From assembly GCA_965217615.1 (NCBI GenBank), contig CBDCIT010000014.1:124001-188000 (forward strand): a stretch of DNA of 64,000 bases, read 5' to 3'. Made by a program: the position numbers and the translations under genes. The notes beneath the pieces were generated by a model. It was given only the letters and a program-made list of their open reading frames with translations, had not been told where the DNA came from and made no database searches. Shown here one piece after another: positions 1-8,117 of this stretch. Within the stretch, counting starts at the first letter, position 1. Each line of letters opens with the position of its first letter. Source of the DNA: CAVOAK01 sp965217615. GTDB lineage: Bacteria > Pseudomonadota > Alphaproteobacteria > UBA8366 > CAVOAK01.

Positions 1-34
1 GTACCGACAGTTGCGTCGTTTGGCGAGTCGTCGA

Positions 35-238
35 TCACGCACCGCCCAGGTCGTCGTCGAGCTTGCGGGCCTCGTCGACGAGCATGATTGGGATACCGTC
101 GCGGATCGGATAGGCGAGGTTTGCCTGTTCGCTGACGAGCTCCTGAGTCTCGGAATCGTAGCGCAACGGCCCCTTGGTTAACGGGCAAACGAGAATCTCT
201 AGCAATTTCGGGTCAACACCAGACTTGTTTGTTGCCAA
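35..238 (-). CDS. Trm112 family protein (UPF0434-like)
   Basis: This 67-residue protein has the Trm112/UPF0434 pattern: LEILVCPLTKGPL near residue 13, then LAYPIRDGIPIML near residue 41. Bacterial members are small zinc-ribbon-like proteins, and eukaryotic Trm112 activates methyltransferases; the bacterial role is poorly defined. The start is a TTG with an AGGAG Shine-Dalgarno about 7 bases upstream; there is no ATG in a suitable place. It is last in a minus-strand run after the CnoX-like and LON-domain genes, separated from the latter by 40 bases, so co-transcription is likely. Length matches the family. Confidence 0.88.
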   Translation of the reverse strand: MATNKSGVDPKLLEILVCPLTKGPLRYDSETQELVSEQANLAYPIRDGIPIMLVDEARKLDDDLGGA

Positions 239-278
239 TGCCGGTCTCCTTTTCCTGCTTTACCGCCAACTAGCTACT

Positions 279-935
279 CTATTGCTGCGCGCTGTCGTTG
301 CTTGCTGTGCTCAAGACCGCCATCTCGACGAGCGCAATCAGGGTTTCCGCGCGATCTCTCAAGTCTTTGGCCTCGAGCAGCGCCTGCTTTTCCGGTGGCT
401 CGAACGGGCAAACCATAGCGATCATGTTGATTAGGCGCTCATTTTCCGATTCGCGAACGCTGTCCCAGTTGACTTCGATACCATGAAGTTCGAAAAAGCT
501 GCGTAGCCCCGACAAAAGCCGCTCGCGGTCGATTTCGCAGGGTTCGGGCTGGTCCAGGTCCTGGCGATAGGGCGACCAATCCGCGACAACTGTCCGATAG
601 CCGCGGTTCAAAGGTAATTCGTCGCGCGCATTGAAGCGGCTGCATCCCAAGAGGGTGATAAGAAAACGCCCATCATCGGTTTCCTCGAAACTGACAACGC
701 GGCCCGCGCATCCTGTTCCGTATACGCTCGGGTTTGTGTCGCGCGCCGATGGGTCTTTCGGTTGAAGCATACCTATCATGCGTGCGCTTCCCATCGCGTC
801 CGACACCATAGCGAGGTAGCGGGGTTCAAAGATATTGAGCGGCAGGCGTCCCCGCGGCAGAAGCAAGACGCCCGGCAGCGGAAAAATTGGCAGCGATTCC
901 GGCAGGTCGTCGAAAGTTGGGTCGAACACGTTCAC
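279..935 (-). CDS. LON peptidase substrate-binding domain protein
   Basis: The 218-residue protein carries only the N-terminal substrate-binding domain of Lon proteases, beginning LPIFPLPGVLLLPRGRLPLN around residue 15 and including the typical NIFEPRYLAMV segment. There is no AAA+ or peptidase part, so it is not a protease. Stand-alone LON-SB proteins are common in Alphaproteobacteria next to thioredoxin-like and Trm112 genes, as here; the function is unknown, and a role in protein quality control is only inferred. The start overlaps the stop of the upstream cnoX-like gene by four bases (ATGA), indicating translational coupling. Confidence 0.9.
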   Translation of the reverse strand: MNVFDPTFDDLPESLPIFPLPGVLLLPRGRLPLNIFEPRYLAMVSDAMGSARMIGMLQPKDPSARDTNPSVYGTGCAGRVVSFEETDDGRFLITLLGCSRFNARDELPLNRGYRTVVADWSPYRQDLDQPEPCEIDRERLLSGLRSFFELHGIEVNWDSVRESENERLINMIAMVCPFEPPEKQALLEAKDLRDRAETLIALVEMAVLSTASNDSAQQ

Positions 936-1855
936 GAGAACAGCAGCGACGACAGTCGTCTACGCGCATCAACTGTGATCGGGTCGACGAATCCCAGGGC
1001 CTCGAATATTTTCAGAAGTTGTTTGCGCGCGGCCTCGTCGTTCCACATACGGTCTCGCTCAACCAAAACCAGCAGCTCATCGATTGCCTCTTCGGTCTGG
1101 CTAGCCGCGTAGAGGGCGAGGGCGAGATCGAAGCGCGCCTGATAGTCTTTGGGATTTTCCGCCACCCTCGCCTGAAGTTCAGGGAGTTGCCCACTCGTCG
1201 CGTCGGCGTCCTTGGCAAGCTCCAAGGCTGCGCGGACAGCCGAAACCTCAGCATGTTGAGCGACCTCTGGTAGGAGGGCGTCGATGTGCTCTCGGGCCTG
1301 TTCGCTCTGCCCAGTTGCCATGTAGTAGCGTGCCAGCCCGGCGTTGGCGCCGGGATTGTCGGGTTCGACCTTTAAGACTTCCGCGTACAACTGCCCCGCC
1401 GTCGTGCCGTCTCCTGCATCGAGCGCCGCCGTAGCCTGTTCGAGCACCTGATCGATAGGCGATGGGCCGATACTTCCGCCCGCGGCCGCGACAACCCGTT
1501 CAACGAAGGATTTTACCTGGCTCTCTGGTAGCGCACCAACAAACCCATCCACCGGGCGGCCACCAAAAAATGCGAACACGGCTGGGATCGACTGTACTCT
1601 AAGCTGCTGCGCGATCTCCGGGCTCTGGTCGATATCGACTTTGACAAGGCTTACGGCGCCGTTCGCGGCCTTAACGGCTTTTTCCAATGCCGGGCCGAGT
1701 TGTTTGCACGGCCCGCACCATGGTGCCCAAAAGTCGACCACGACGGGCGTCTTGACGCTCGCTTCGAGCACGTCCGCGGCAAATGTTTCGGTGGTTGCGT
1801 CCTTGATCAGGGACCCATTGGCCTGCGCCATCTCTCCTATGATCTGATCCACCAT
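932..1855 (-). CDS. cnoX: thioredoxin/TPR co-chaperone, CnoX (YbbN)-like
   Basis: The 307-residue protein has an N-terminal thioredoxin fold (about residues 20-130) with an intact WCGPCK active site at residues 46-51 and the cis-Pro segment SIPAVFAF, followed by TPR-like helical repeats (about 150-300). This is the layout of YbbN/CnoX, a redox co-chaperone that holds unfolded proteins under bleach stress for GroEL/DnaK. Both CXXC cysteines are present, which in the family goes with reductase activity; E. coli CnoX lacks this motif. It leads a three-gene minus-strand operon with the LON-domain and Trm112 genes. The start is preceded by a GGGCAGG-type ribosome site. Confidence 0.88.
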   Translation of the reverse strand: MVDQIIGEMAQANGSLIKDATTETFAADVLEASVKTPVVVDFWAPWCGPCKQLGPALEKAVKAANGAVSLVKVDIDQSPEIAQQLRVQSIPAVFAFFGGRPVDGFVGALPESQVKSFVERVVAAAGGSIGPSPIDQVLEQATAALDAGDGTTAGQLYAEVLKVEPDNPGANAGLARYYMATGQSEQAREHIDALLPEVAQHAEVSAVRAALELAKDADATSGQLPELQARVAENPKDYQARFDLALALYAASQTEEAIDELLVLVERDRMWNDEAARKQLLKIFEALGFVDPITVDARRRLSSLLFS

Positions 1856-2067
1856 GATCCTGCCCGTATTCCCCTGCCTGTATCCCTAAATGCAACCGCT
1901 ACAAATACTTGCGCCGTGGGTATGGGTTGATTTCGTCACGATTCGCCGGCCCGCTGTCACGGGGGCGAAATCTTCCGTTCGCATCCATAGATGGACGATT
2001 CTCATTGCCAGCGCAAGAGGCAGGGTCTTCAGTTGGCGTAAGGCCCGATGAACGCAATCTTTGGCGA

Positions 2068-2144
2068 TCAGCCTGGATTCTCGAAGTCTAGAATAATAGG
2101 TGAATGCGCTTCGGCCTCGGCAAACGTCAACAAGGATTGCGAAG
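2068..2144 (-). pseudogene. 3' fragment of a lost gene, cut by IS5-family insertion
   Basis: About 25 codons read open on the minus strand up to a TGA, ending ILDFENPG, with codon use like real genes of this window. The reading frame is cut exactly at the left end of the adjacent IS5-family element. I cannot name the protein. The remaining 1856-2067 separates this remnant from cnoX and should hold the cnoX promoter; I see no clear promoter motif there. Confidence 0.35.
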
Positions 2145-3233
2145 GGCTTTGGTGCATGGAGCCGCGATGGTGTGATCGCCCATTCCCCGGTTGGTTAGCG
2201 GATCCTGATTGTGTTTGGTTTCGCCGCACGGATAGAGCGATTGAGTACGTCGATCTGCATGGCGATTTCGGTTTGTTGGGATTGGAATGTGCGAGCGGTG
2301 AGCTTGCCGCCATTGAGCCTCTTGACGCGAGCCATGGCTGTTTCGCCAAGCGCTCTCAATCCGTAGCCCTGTCGTTTCTGCCAGTTCATCCTTCCCTTCG
2401 ACGCGATCTCCGCCGCATGGTGCTCCCGTTCCGATCCGCCATGAGGGGTGTCCGGGGGAGGAATGGATGTGGCGCGTGGCGGGATGATGATTTCAGGTGG
2501 TGAATTCGGTGGCCGAGCTTCTCGGATCGCTTTTGTCACGGGCTCCCCGTCATAGGCGCCGTCGGCAAACACGTGCCGGATCATCCCACCGGAACCGGCG
2601 ACCAGCGGTCCCGCCATCGTCGCATCGGCCGTGTCGTCACCGGTCAGTTCATGCGTCCGGATCTCGCTGCTGGCCGGGTCAACCGAGATATGCAGTTTGC
2701 GCCACGAGCGCCGCGTTTCACCGTGCTTGGCGCGAGCCCACTCGCCAGCGCCAAAGAATTTCAGGCCCGTGGAATCCAGCACGATATCCGTAGGCCATTT
2801 GTTCGCGCTAGTTTCCACAACGACATCCACCGTTCGCCGCCGCCGCGACAGCGTGGTGTGATCCGGCACCGGCAGATCGCACCCCATAAAGTCCACGAGG
2901 GAACGCACAAAGCCTTCCGTCTGGCGCAGCGGCAGTCTGAAGACCATCCCCAGCATCAGTGTCGTGGAAATCGCCAACTCTGAAAACCGCCGCTGGCCAC
3001 CAGGAGTTCGCCGTTTGGCTGCGTCCCATTGCTCCAGGGCGCGCTCATCAATCCAGAAACGAATGTCGCCGCGCCGAACCAAACCACGGTCATAATCCGG
3101 CCAGTTCATGACCCGGTACTTGGCTCTGGGGATATGGTGGCGACGCGATGCGTGGAACTTGAAAGGCATGACAAACTCTCAAAGACGGAAGCGGAGCCAG
3201 ATATACTAATCCTCAGGTCCATGCACCAAAGCC
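2145..3233 (-). mobile_element. IS5-family insertion sequence, complete copy
   Basis: A 1089-bp element bounded by perfect 16-bp inverted repeats: GGCTTTGGTGCATGGA at 2145-2160 and its complement at 3218-3233. One transposase gene fills it on the minus strand. The left end interrupts an unknown minus-strand gene and the right end interrupts an IS1182-like transposase gene, so this element or a rearrangement of it joined two unrelated sequences. No target-site duplication is visible at the two ends, which fits a later rearrangement rather than simple insertion. A 412-bp partial copy lies inverted at 3568-3979. Confidence 0.85.
2195..3169 (-). CDS. IS5-family transposase
   Basis: A 324-residue DDE transposase. 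The N-terminal part has the IS5-type region with PDHTTLSRRRR around residue 105; the first catalytic aspartate lies in DIVLDSTGLK, the second in HVFADGAYDGEPV, and the C-terminal Y-(2)-R-(3)-E signature region follows near GRMNWQKRQGYGLRALGETA and AMARVKRLNGG. The gene appears intact from ATG to stop and fills the IS, so the copy may be active. Nothing in the context suggests a cellular role. Confidence 0.9.
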   Translation of the reverse strand: MPFKFHASRRHHIPRAKYRVMNWPDYDRGLVRRGDIRFWIDERALEQWDAAKRRTPGGQRRFSELAISTTLMLGMVFRLPLRQTEGFVRSLVDFMGCDLPVPDHTTLSRRRRTVDVVVETSANKWPTDIVLDSTGLKFFGAGEWARAKHGETRRSWRKLHISVDPASSEIRTHELTGDDTADATMAGPLVAGSGGMIRHVFADGAYDGEPVTKAIREARPPNSPPEIIIPPRATSIPPPDTPHGGSEREHHAAEIASKGRMNWQKRQGYGLRALGETAMARVKRLNGGKLTARTFQSQQTEIAMQIDVLNRSIRAAKPNTIRIR

Positions 3234-3463
3234 GAGCAGCGCCACTCCAGACCGCGCTCGCTGTCGATGCCCTCGAAGTAGCCCACCAGGTGCATCCGGA
3301 AATAGCGCCCGGGCGGCACCGAGGGCGCGCCCATCCGGGCCGCGTAATAAGGCCGGCAGCTCGCCTCGGCAAAGGCGTCGAAGCCGCCCTCGATCAGCAT
3401 CGACTGCAAGCGGTCATAAAACACATGACCCGGAGAGCGCGGCATCTCCGACCAGCTCACCAT
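3234..3463 (-). pseudogene. IS1182-like transposase, N-terminal fragment
   Basis: The first 75 or so residues match the conserved N-terminus of IS1182/DUF772-type transposases: MPRSPGHVFYDRL, then MGAPSVPPGRYFRMHLVGY and FEGIDSERGLEWRC. Reading continues only eight more residues, into the terminal repeat of the IS5-family element, where a stop follows. The rest of the transposase (normally 400 or more residues) is missing. The ~100 bp upstream, to 3567, is probably the remaining left end of this element. Confidence 0.75.
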
Positions 3464-3567
3464 CAGATCCCCCCTGACCAGCCTTCTGCCGTCCCATCGC
3501 CATCGGCAAACCCCCCTGCAAATCAGGGAACCAGAGAATCAGACGGCGCCGACTTAATCAACGAGCT

Positions 3568-3979
3568 GCTATGACGGGGAGCCCGTGACAAAAGCGATCC
3601 GAGAAGCTCGGCCACCGAATTCACCACCTGAAATCATCATCCCGCCACGCGCCACATCCATTCCTCCCCCGGACACCCCTCATGGCGGATCGGAACGGGA
3701 GCACCATGCGGCGGAGATCGCGTCGAAGGGAAGGATGAACTGGCAGAAACGACAGGGCTACGGATTGAGAGCGCTTGGCGAAACAGCCATGGCTCGCGTC
3801 AAGAGGCTCAACGGCGGCAAGCTCACCGCTCGCACATTCCAATCCCAACAAACCGAAATCGCCATGCAGATCGACGCACTCAATCGCTCTATCCGTGCGG
3901 CGAAACCAAACACAATCAGGATCCGCTAACCAACCGGGGAATGGGCGATCACACCATCGCGGCTCCATGCACCAAAGCC
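3568..3979 (+). pseudogene. truncated inverted copy of the IS5-family element
   Basis: This stretch repeats 2145-2556 in inverse orientation with very few differences; for example one Val codon of the intact copy is Ala here. It carries the last ~114 transposase codons and the terminal repeat TCCATGCACCAAAGCC at 3964-3979. The 5' part of the transposase, with the first catalytic Asp, is absent, so it cannot act alone. The outward end abuts another broken gene. The two copies form a long inverted repeat flanking an IS1182-like remnant. Confidence 0.85.
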
Positions 3980-4123
3980 ACGTTCACCGATACCGACGGC
4001 GCGCAGCCGGTTGCCGGCGATTCTGGTGCGGAAGTGGACGGCTTTACCACCTACACCTACTTCGACGACAGTGGCGGTGTGCTAGCGAAGGTATATGTTC
4101 AAGACGAAACGCCGGTCGTCTGA
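3980..4123 (+). pseudogene. 3' fragment of an unknown gene cut by the IS copy
   Basis: About 47 codons remain, rich in Asp, Gly, Thr and Tyr (FTTYTYFDDSGG, then VYVQDETPVV before TGA). The frame runs into the IS terminal repeat, so the 5' part is lost. A good hairpin terminator follows 24 bases after the stop, which supports this being the true 3' end of a former gene. The composition recalls a beta-rich secreted or phage-like protein, but I do not recognise the family. Confidence 0.4.
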
Positions 4124-4147
4124 GGGGCAAATACGTTTAAGCCAGAG

Positions 4148-4166
4148 GGGCGGCCATTTGCCGCCC
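4148..4166 (+). terminator. rho-independent terminator
   Basis: A perfect 7-bp GC stem (GGGCGGC / GCCGCCC) with a 5-base loop is followed by a T-containing tail (TTCATCATTTCG). It sits just after the truncated plus-strand gene and before the convergent isoaspartyl methyltransferase gene. Confidence 0.65.
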
Positions 4167-4218
4167 TTCATCATTTCGAACGCAGATCCGGCGGGGCATC
4201 AAGTCGTCCAAATGAATG

Positions 4219-4982
4219 TCAGATGCGCTCGCCGCCCTGTAGGGGCGTAAAGCGCACTGGAAGAACCTTTCTTATGCTCAACCTGCCGTCCGTGCTCTTT
4301 TCGGACTACGCCTGAGATGCTGGTAGGTATCGAGTAAGCCAATGGGGATGACCAATCGCCCTCCAGGCTTCAGCTGATTGATCAGCGGCGGCGGAATGTG
4401 ATTGACCGCCTCCTTGACGATGATTGCGTCATACGGTCCGCGCTCTGGCCATCCATAATACCCGTCGCCGACGCGCACTTCTGCATTATCGATCCCTGCC
4501 CGATGCAAGGCCGCTTGCGCGGTTTCCGCGAGTGCACCGACGACTTCAAGCGAGTTCACCCGGGCCGCCCGTTTTGACAGAATTGCGGCGTGATAACCCG
4601 CACCAGTACCAGTCTCGAAAACAACGTCTCCGTCCTCCACTTGGGCGAGATGTGTCATCAACGCAACGATGAAGGGCTGAGATATGCTTTGTTCAAATCC
4701 CAGCGGAAGCGGCGTATCGAAATAGGCAAACAACTTCACTTGATCGGGCACAAAGGCATGACGGGGAACCTCTTGCATGGCCTCCAAAATCCATGAATCG
4801 AGTTCGGGGACACCGGTTTCCTCGGCGGCGGACGCAATACGCAGCCGAATGATCCGAATCATGTCCAAACGCATTGCCGCGAAGTCGAGTACCCTTTCGG
4901 GCAGTATATCCACGGATTCGTCCGCGTAGGACGCGCTCACAAGGAGCAAAGATGCGAGTAGTGCAGCTATCGTGCGACGCAT
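4219..4982 (-). pseudogene. periplasmic-type protein-L-isoaspartate O-methyltransferase, frameshifted at 3' end
   Basis: The protein starts with a signal peptide (MRRTIAALLASLLLVSASYA) and continues with a PCMT domain: VPRHAFVPD, QSISQPFIVALMT, the SAM-binding FETGTGAGYHAAIL and LKPGGRLVIPIG. PCMT methylates isoaspartyl residues in damaged proteins; a secreted copy would act in the periplasm. As read, it stops at 4278 after a non-family tail. Skipping one base after QHLR and one after EHKK restores a typical ending, VVRKEHGRQVEHKK then VLPVRFTPLQGGERI, with stop at 4219. Both extra bases are a G in a GG pair. Either the gene is decaying or these are sequencing indels. A second, intact, cytoplasmic-type pcm gene lies at 33137. 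Confidence 0.8.
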
Positions 4983-5170
4983 GGCGCGAATGATAGCAAG
5001 CCGCGGTCAAACTTCCAAAACGAAGCGTTGTCAGATGCTTATGCGCCGGTTGCTGTGCAAAATCTGCGAGCATCGCTCGTTCCGCCGTCGGAAAGCTGTC
5101 ATGCGAAGTGTTAGTGTGTGAAAAGTTGGACATAACACGTAGTGCGCCGAAGAGTGAATTGGAGTGTCGA

Positions 5171-6808
5171 ATGAAGGGCTTGATGATGGACACGCCACTC
5201 CTGATCACGTCCCTGATCAGGTTTGCGGCTCAGTATCACGGCGATACGGAGATTGTTTCCCGCACGCTTGAGGGACCCTTCCATCGCTATTCCTACGCCG
5301 ACGCCTACGCGCGCATACAAAAGCTAGCCAACGCCCTGCAAAGATTCGGCATAGGGCCTGGTGACCGCGTCGCCACTCTGGCTTGGAACGGCTACCGTCA
5401 TTACGAGCTTTACTATGCAATATCCTGCATGGGCGCTGTTTGCCACACGATCAATCCGCGCCTCTTTCACGAACAGATCGACTACATCGTAAACCACGCA
5501 GAGGATCGGTTGATCTTCATCGACCTGCCGTTTGTCGAGCTGGTTGAACAGCTGCAAGAGAAGCTCACGACTGTTGAGGCCGTTGTCGTGATGACGGACG
5601 CAGCGCACATGCCCGAAACCACGCTCGAAAACGCCCTGGCATATGAGACCTTCATCGCCAACGAGTCCGACGCCTACGATTGGCCGGAGTTCGACGAAAA
5701 TACGGCGGCATCGCTGTGCTACACGTCTGGCACGACCGGAAATCCCAAGGGTGTGCTCTTTAGTCACCGCTCGACCGTGCTTCACAGCTTTTCAATCTGC
5801 AATGCCGATACGACGCTCTCGCTGTCGTCGCACACAACCGTGCTTCCCGTCGTGCCAATGTTTCACGTCCATGCCTGGGGAATACCCTACGGGGCCGCGA
5901 TGGCAGGCTCAAAACTCGTGCTTGCCGGCGAAAAATTCGATGGTGAAAGCCTTTACGAACTTTTCGAGGCCGAACGGGTTTCGATAACGGCGGGGGTTCC
6001 GACAGTGTGGTTGGGGCTGCTGGATTATCTAAGATCGTCGGGCAAGCGATTGAACCACCTCAAATCGGTCGTTATCGGCGGATCGGCGGCGCCGCTCTCC
6101 ATGATCAAGGCCTTCGAAGAGGAGTATGGCATTTCAGTGATGCAGGCCTGGGGCATGACCGAGATGAGTCCCATCGGGACAAACGGGAGACTAAAAGGCA
6201 AGTATCGTGAACTCCCGCCAGACGCGCGCTACGACCTCATATCCGCGCAAGGCCGCGCTAAGTTTGCGGTGGAACTGAAAATCGTCGACGATCAGGGCCG
6301 GACTCAACCGCACGATGGAAAGACCGCCGGCGAACTCCTGGTGCGCGGGCCATGGGTGGCCCGCGCATATTTTCGGGACGAAGAGGCAACAACGGCGAGC
6401 CATGACGAAGAAGGCTGGATGCGAACCGGCGATGTGGGCACAATCGACGCCGACGGCCATCTGCGTCTCACCGATCGGACAAAGGACCTAATCAAATCGG
6501 GAGGTGAATGGATCAGCTCAATTGAGCTGGAAAACGCGGCTATCGGACACCCATCGGTCGCCGAAGCCGCCGCAATTGGGATTGCCCATCCCAAATGGAC
6601 CGAGCGACCGTTGCTCCTCGTCGTACCACGAGACGGCACGCAACCCGACACAAACGAAATAACCGAATTTCTCAAAGACAAGGTAGCAAAATGGTGGCTA
6701 CCTGATGAGGTCATGCTCGTCGAAACACTGCCGCATACTGCGACCGGCAAGTTGAACAAGCTCAAACTGCGAGAAACATATCGCGATCACAAACTTCCCT
6801 CAGTCTGA
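5171..6808 (+). CDS. acyl-CoA synthetase (fatty-acid--CoA ligase), FadD-like
   Basis: A 545-residue adenylate-forming enzyme that activates a carboxylic acid to its CoA thioester. Motifs: YTSGTTGNPKG (P-loop-like A3), WGMTEMSP (A5), TGDVG (A7) and the C-terminal GKLNKLKLRE with the adenylation lysine. I chose the ATG at 5171 because GGAG lies 6 bases upstream; an in-frame ATG at 5108 has no ribosome site. It heads a plus-strand cluster with an ACAD11-like dehydrogenase, a hydratase/dehydrogenase, a thiolase and an APH-like kinase, so it probably supplies the CoA-activated substrate. Medium- versus long-chain specificity cannot be told from sequence. Confidence 0.9.
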   Translation: MKGLMMDTPLLITSLIRFAAQYHGDTEIVSRTLEGPFHRYSYADAYARIQKLANALQRFGIGPGDRVATLAWNGYRHYELYYAISCMGAVCHTINPRLFHEQIDYIVNHAEDRLIFIDLPFVELVEQLQEKLTTVEAVVVMTDAAHMPETTLENALAYETFIANESDAYDWPEFDENTAASLCYTSGTTGNPKGVLFSHRSTVLHSFSICNADTTLSLSSHTTVLPVVPMFHVHAWGIPYGAAMAGSKLVLAGEKFDGESLYELFEAERVSITAGVPTVWLGLLDYLRSSGKRLNHLKSVVIGGSAAPLSMIKAFEEEYGISVMQAWGMTEMSPIGTNGRLKGKYRELPPDARYDLISAQGRAKFAVELKIVDDQGRTQPHDGKTAGELLVRGPWVARAYFRDEEATTASHDEEGWMRTGDVGTIDADGHLRLTDRTKDLIKSGGEWISSIELENAAIGHPSVAEAAAIGIAHPKWTERPLLLVVPRDGTQPDTNEITEFLKDKVAKWWLPDEVMLVETLPHTATGKLNKLKLRETYRDHKLPSV

Positions 6809-6858
6809 ATCGTTTACACCCGTCTCTGTCGCCAGGCCGACGATGGAATGGAGCCCGC

Positions 6859-8079
6859 ATGGAATTCGAGCATTCACCAAAGTCCAAGGATTATGTCGAG
6901 CGCCTCACGGCTTTCATGGCACTGGCGATCTATCCCAACGAACGGCTCTACCATGAGCAATTGATCGCCGCTTCGAGCCGCTGGTCGAACCCGCCGATCA
7001 TCGAGGAACTGAAGGCACAGGCGAGAGACGCCGGTCTCTGGAACCTGTTCCTGCCCGAGCCAGAGTTTGGCCCGGGCCTCAGCAATATCGAGTATGCGCC
7101 GCTCTGCGAAATCATGGGTCGCTCACCGATCGCACCCGACGCCTTCAATTGCGCGGCACCCGACACCGGCAATATGGAGGTGCTGGCGCGCTATGGGACG
7201 CCCGAACAGCAAGCCCAGTGGCTCACCCCGTTGCTCGCCGGAGAAATTCGATCGGCGTTCGCGATGACCGAACCCCATGTGGCGTCCTCGGACGCAACCA
7301 ACATCGAGGCATCTATCCTTTGCGACGGCAAAGACTATGTAGTCAATGGCCGAAAATGGTTTATCACCGGCGCCGGCAGCGACCATTGCCGCATCCTTAT
7401 CGTCATGGGCAAGAGTGACCCGGCGGCGGCACGGCACCAGCAGCAATCTATGATCCTCGTTCCGGTAGATACGCCGGGCGTGAAGATCGTGCGGCCGCTA
7501 TCGGTCATGGGGTACGACCATGCGCCTCGCGGACACTGGGAAATCGAGTTTACAGATGTACGCGTGCCGACGGCGAACCTACTTCTCGGCGAAGGGCGCG
7601 GCTTCGAAATCGCCCAGGGCCGGCTGGGTCCGGGCCGCATCCATCACTGTATGCGTCTCATCGGACTGGCCGAGCGGTCGCTCGAGGCAATGTGCCGCAG
7701 GGTTAAGGCACGCACGGCATTCGGCAAAACGCTCGCGGAGCAGGGTGCTATCGCCGAGCAGATCGCACGATCGCGCATGGAGATCGAACAGGCGCGACTT
7801 CTCACGCTGAAGGCCGCGTATATGATGGATACAGTCGGCAACAAGGCGGCACGCGCAGAAATCGCCATGATCAAAGTTATCGCGCCGAACATGGCGCTTG
7901 CCGTTATCGACCGGGCGATGCAGGCGCATGGTGCGGGCGGGCTGTCAGAGGACTTCGAGTTGGCGCACGCCTGGGCCCAGGCGCGCGCGTTGAGGCTGGC
8001 CGATGGACCCGATGAAGTTCACCGCGCCCAAGTTGCACGCCTTGAACTCGCCAAACACAACGTCGCGGCGAACCTCTAA
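6859..8079 (+). CDS. acyl-CoA dehydrogenase, ACAD10/11-like
   Basis: A 406-residue flavoprotein. The sequence follows the ACAD10/ACAD11 class closely: LSNIEYAPLCEIMGRS, APDTGNMEVLARYG, FAMTEPHVASSDATN, GRGFEIAQGRLGPGRIHHCM and ALRLADGPDEVHR. This class is known in mammals and, as LvaC, in the Pseudomonas levulinate pathway, where it acts with an APH-type kinase on 4-hydroxyacyl-CoAs by phosphorylation and phosphate elimination. The presence of such a kinase gene at the end of this operon supports that reading. It lies 50 bases after the CoA ligase gene. Standard alpha,beta-dehydrogenation of fatty acyl-CoA is the alternative. Confidence 0.9.
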   Translation: MEFEHSPKSKDYVERLTAFMALAIYPNERLYHEQLIAASSRWSNPPIIEELKAQARDAGLWNLFLPEPEFGPGLSNIEYAPLCEIMGRSPIAPDAFNCAAPDTGNMEVLARYGTPEQQAQWLTPLLAGEIRSAFAMTEPHVASSDATNIEASILCDGKDYVVNGRKWFITGAGSDHCRILIVMGKSDPAAARHQQQSMILVPVDTPGVKIVRPLSVMGYDHAPRGHWEIEFTDVRVPTANLLLGEGRGFEIAQGRLGPGRIHHCMRLIGLAERSLEAMCRRVKARTAFGKTLAEQGAIAEQIARSRMEIEQARLLTLKAAYMMDTVGNKAARAEIAMIKVIAPNMALAVIDRAMQAHGAGGLSEDFELAHAWAQARALRLADGPDEVHRAQVARLELAKHNVAANL

Positions 8080-8117
8080 ACGGCGTCGCAAGAGACCACG
8101 GAATTCGACAGGGGATT

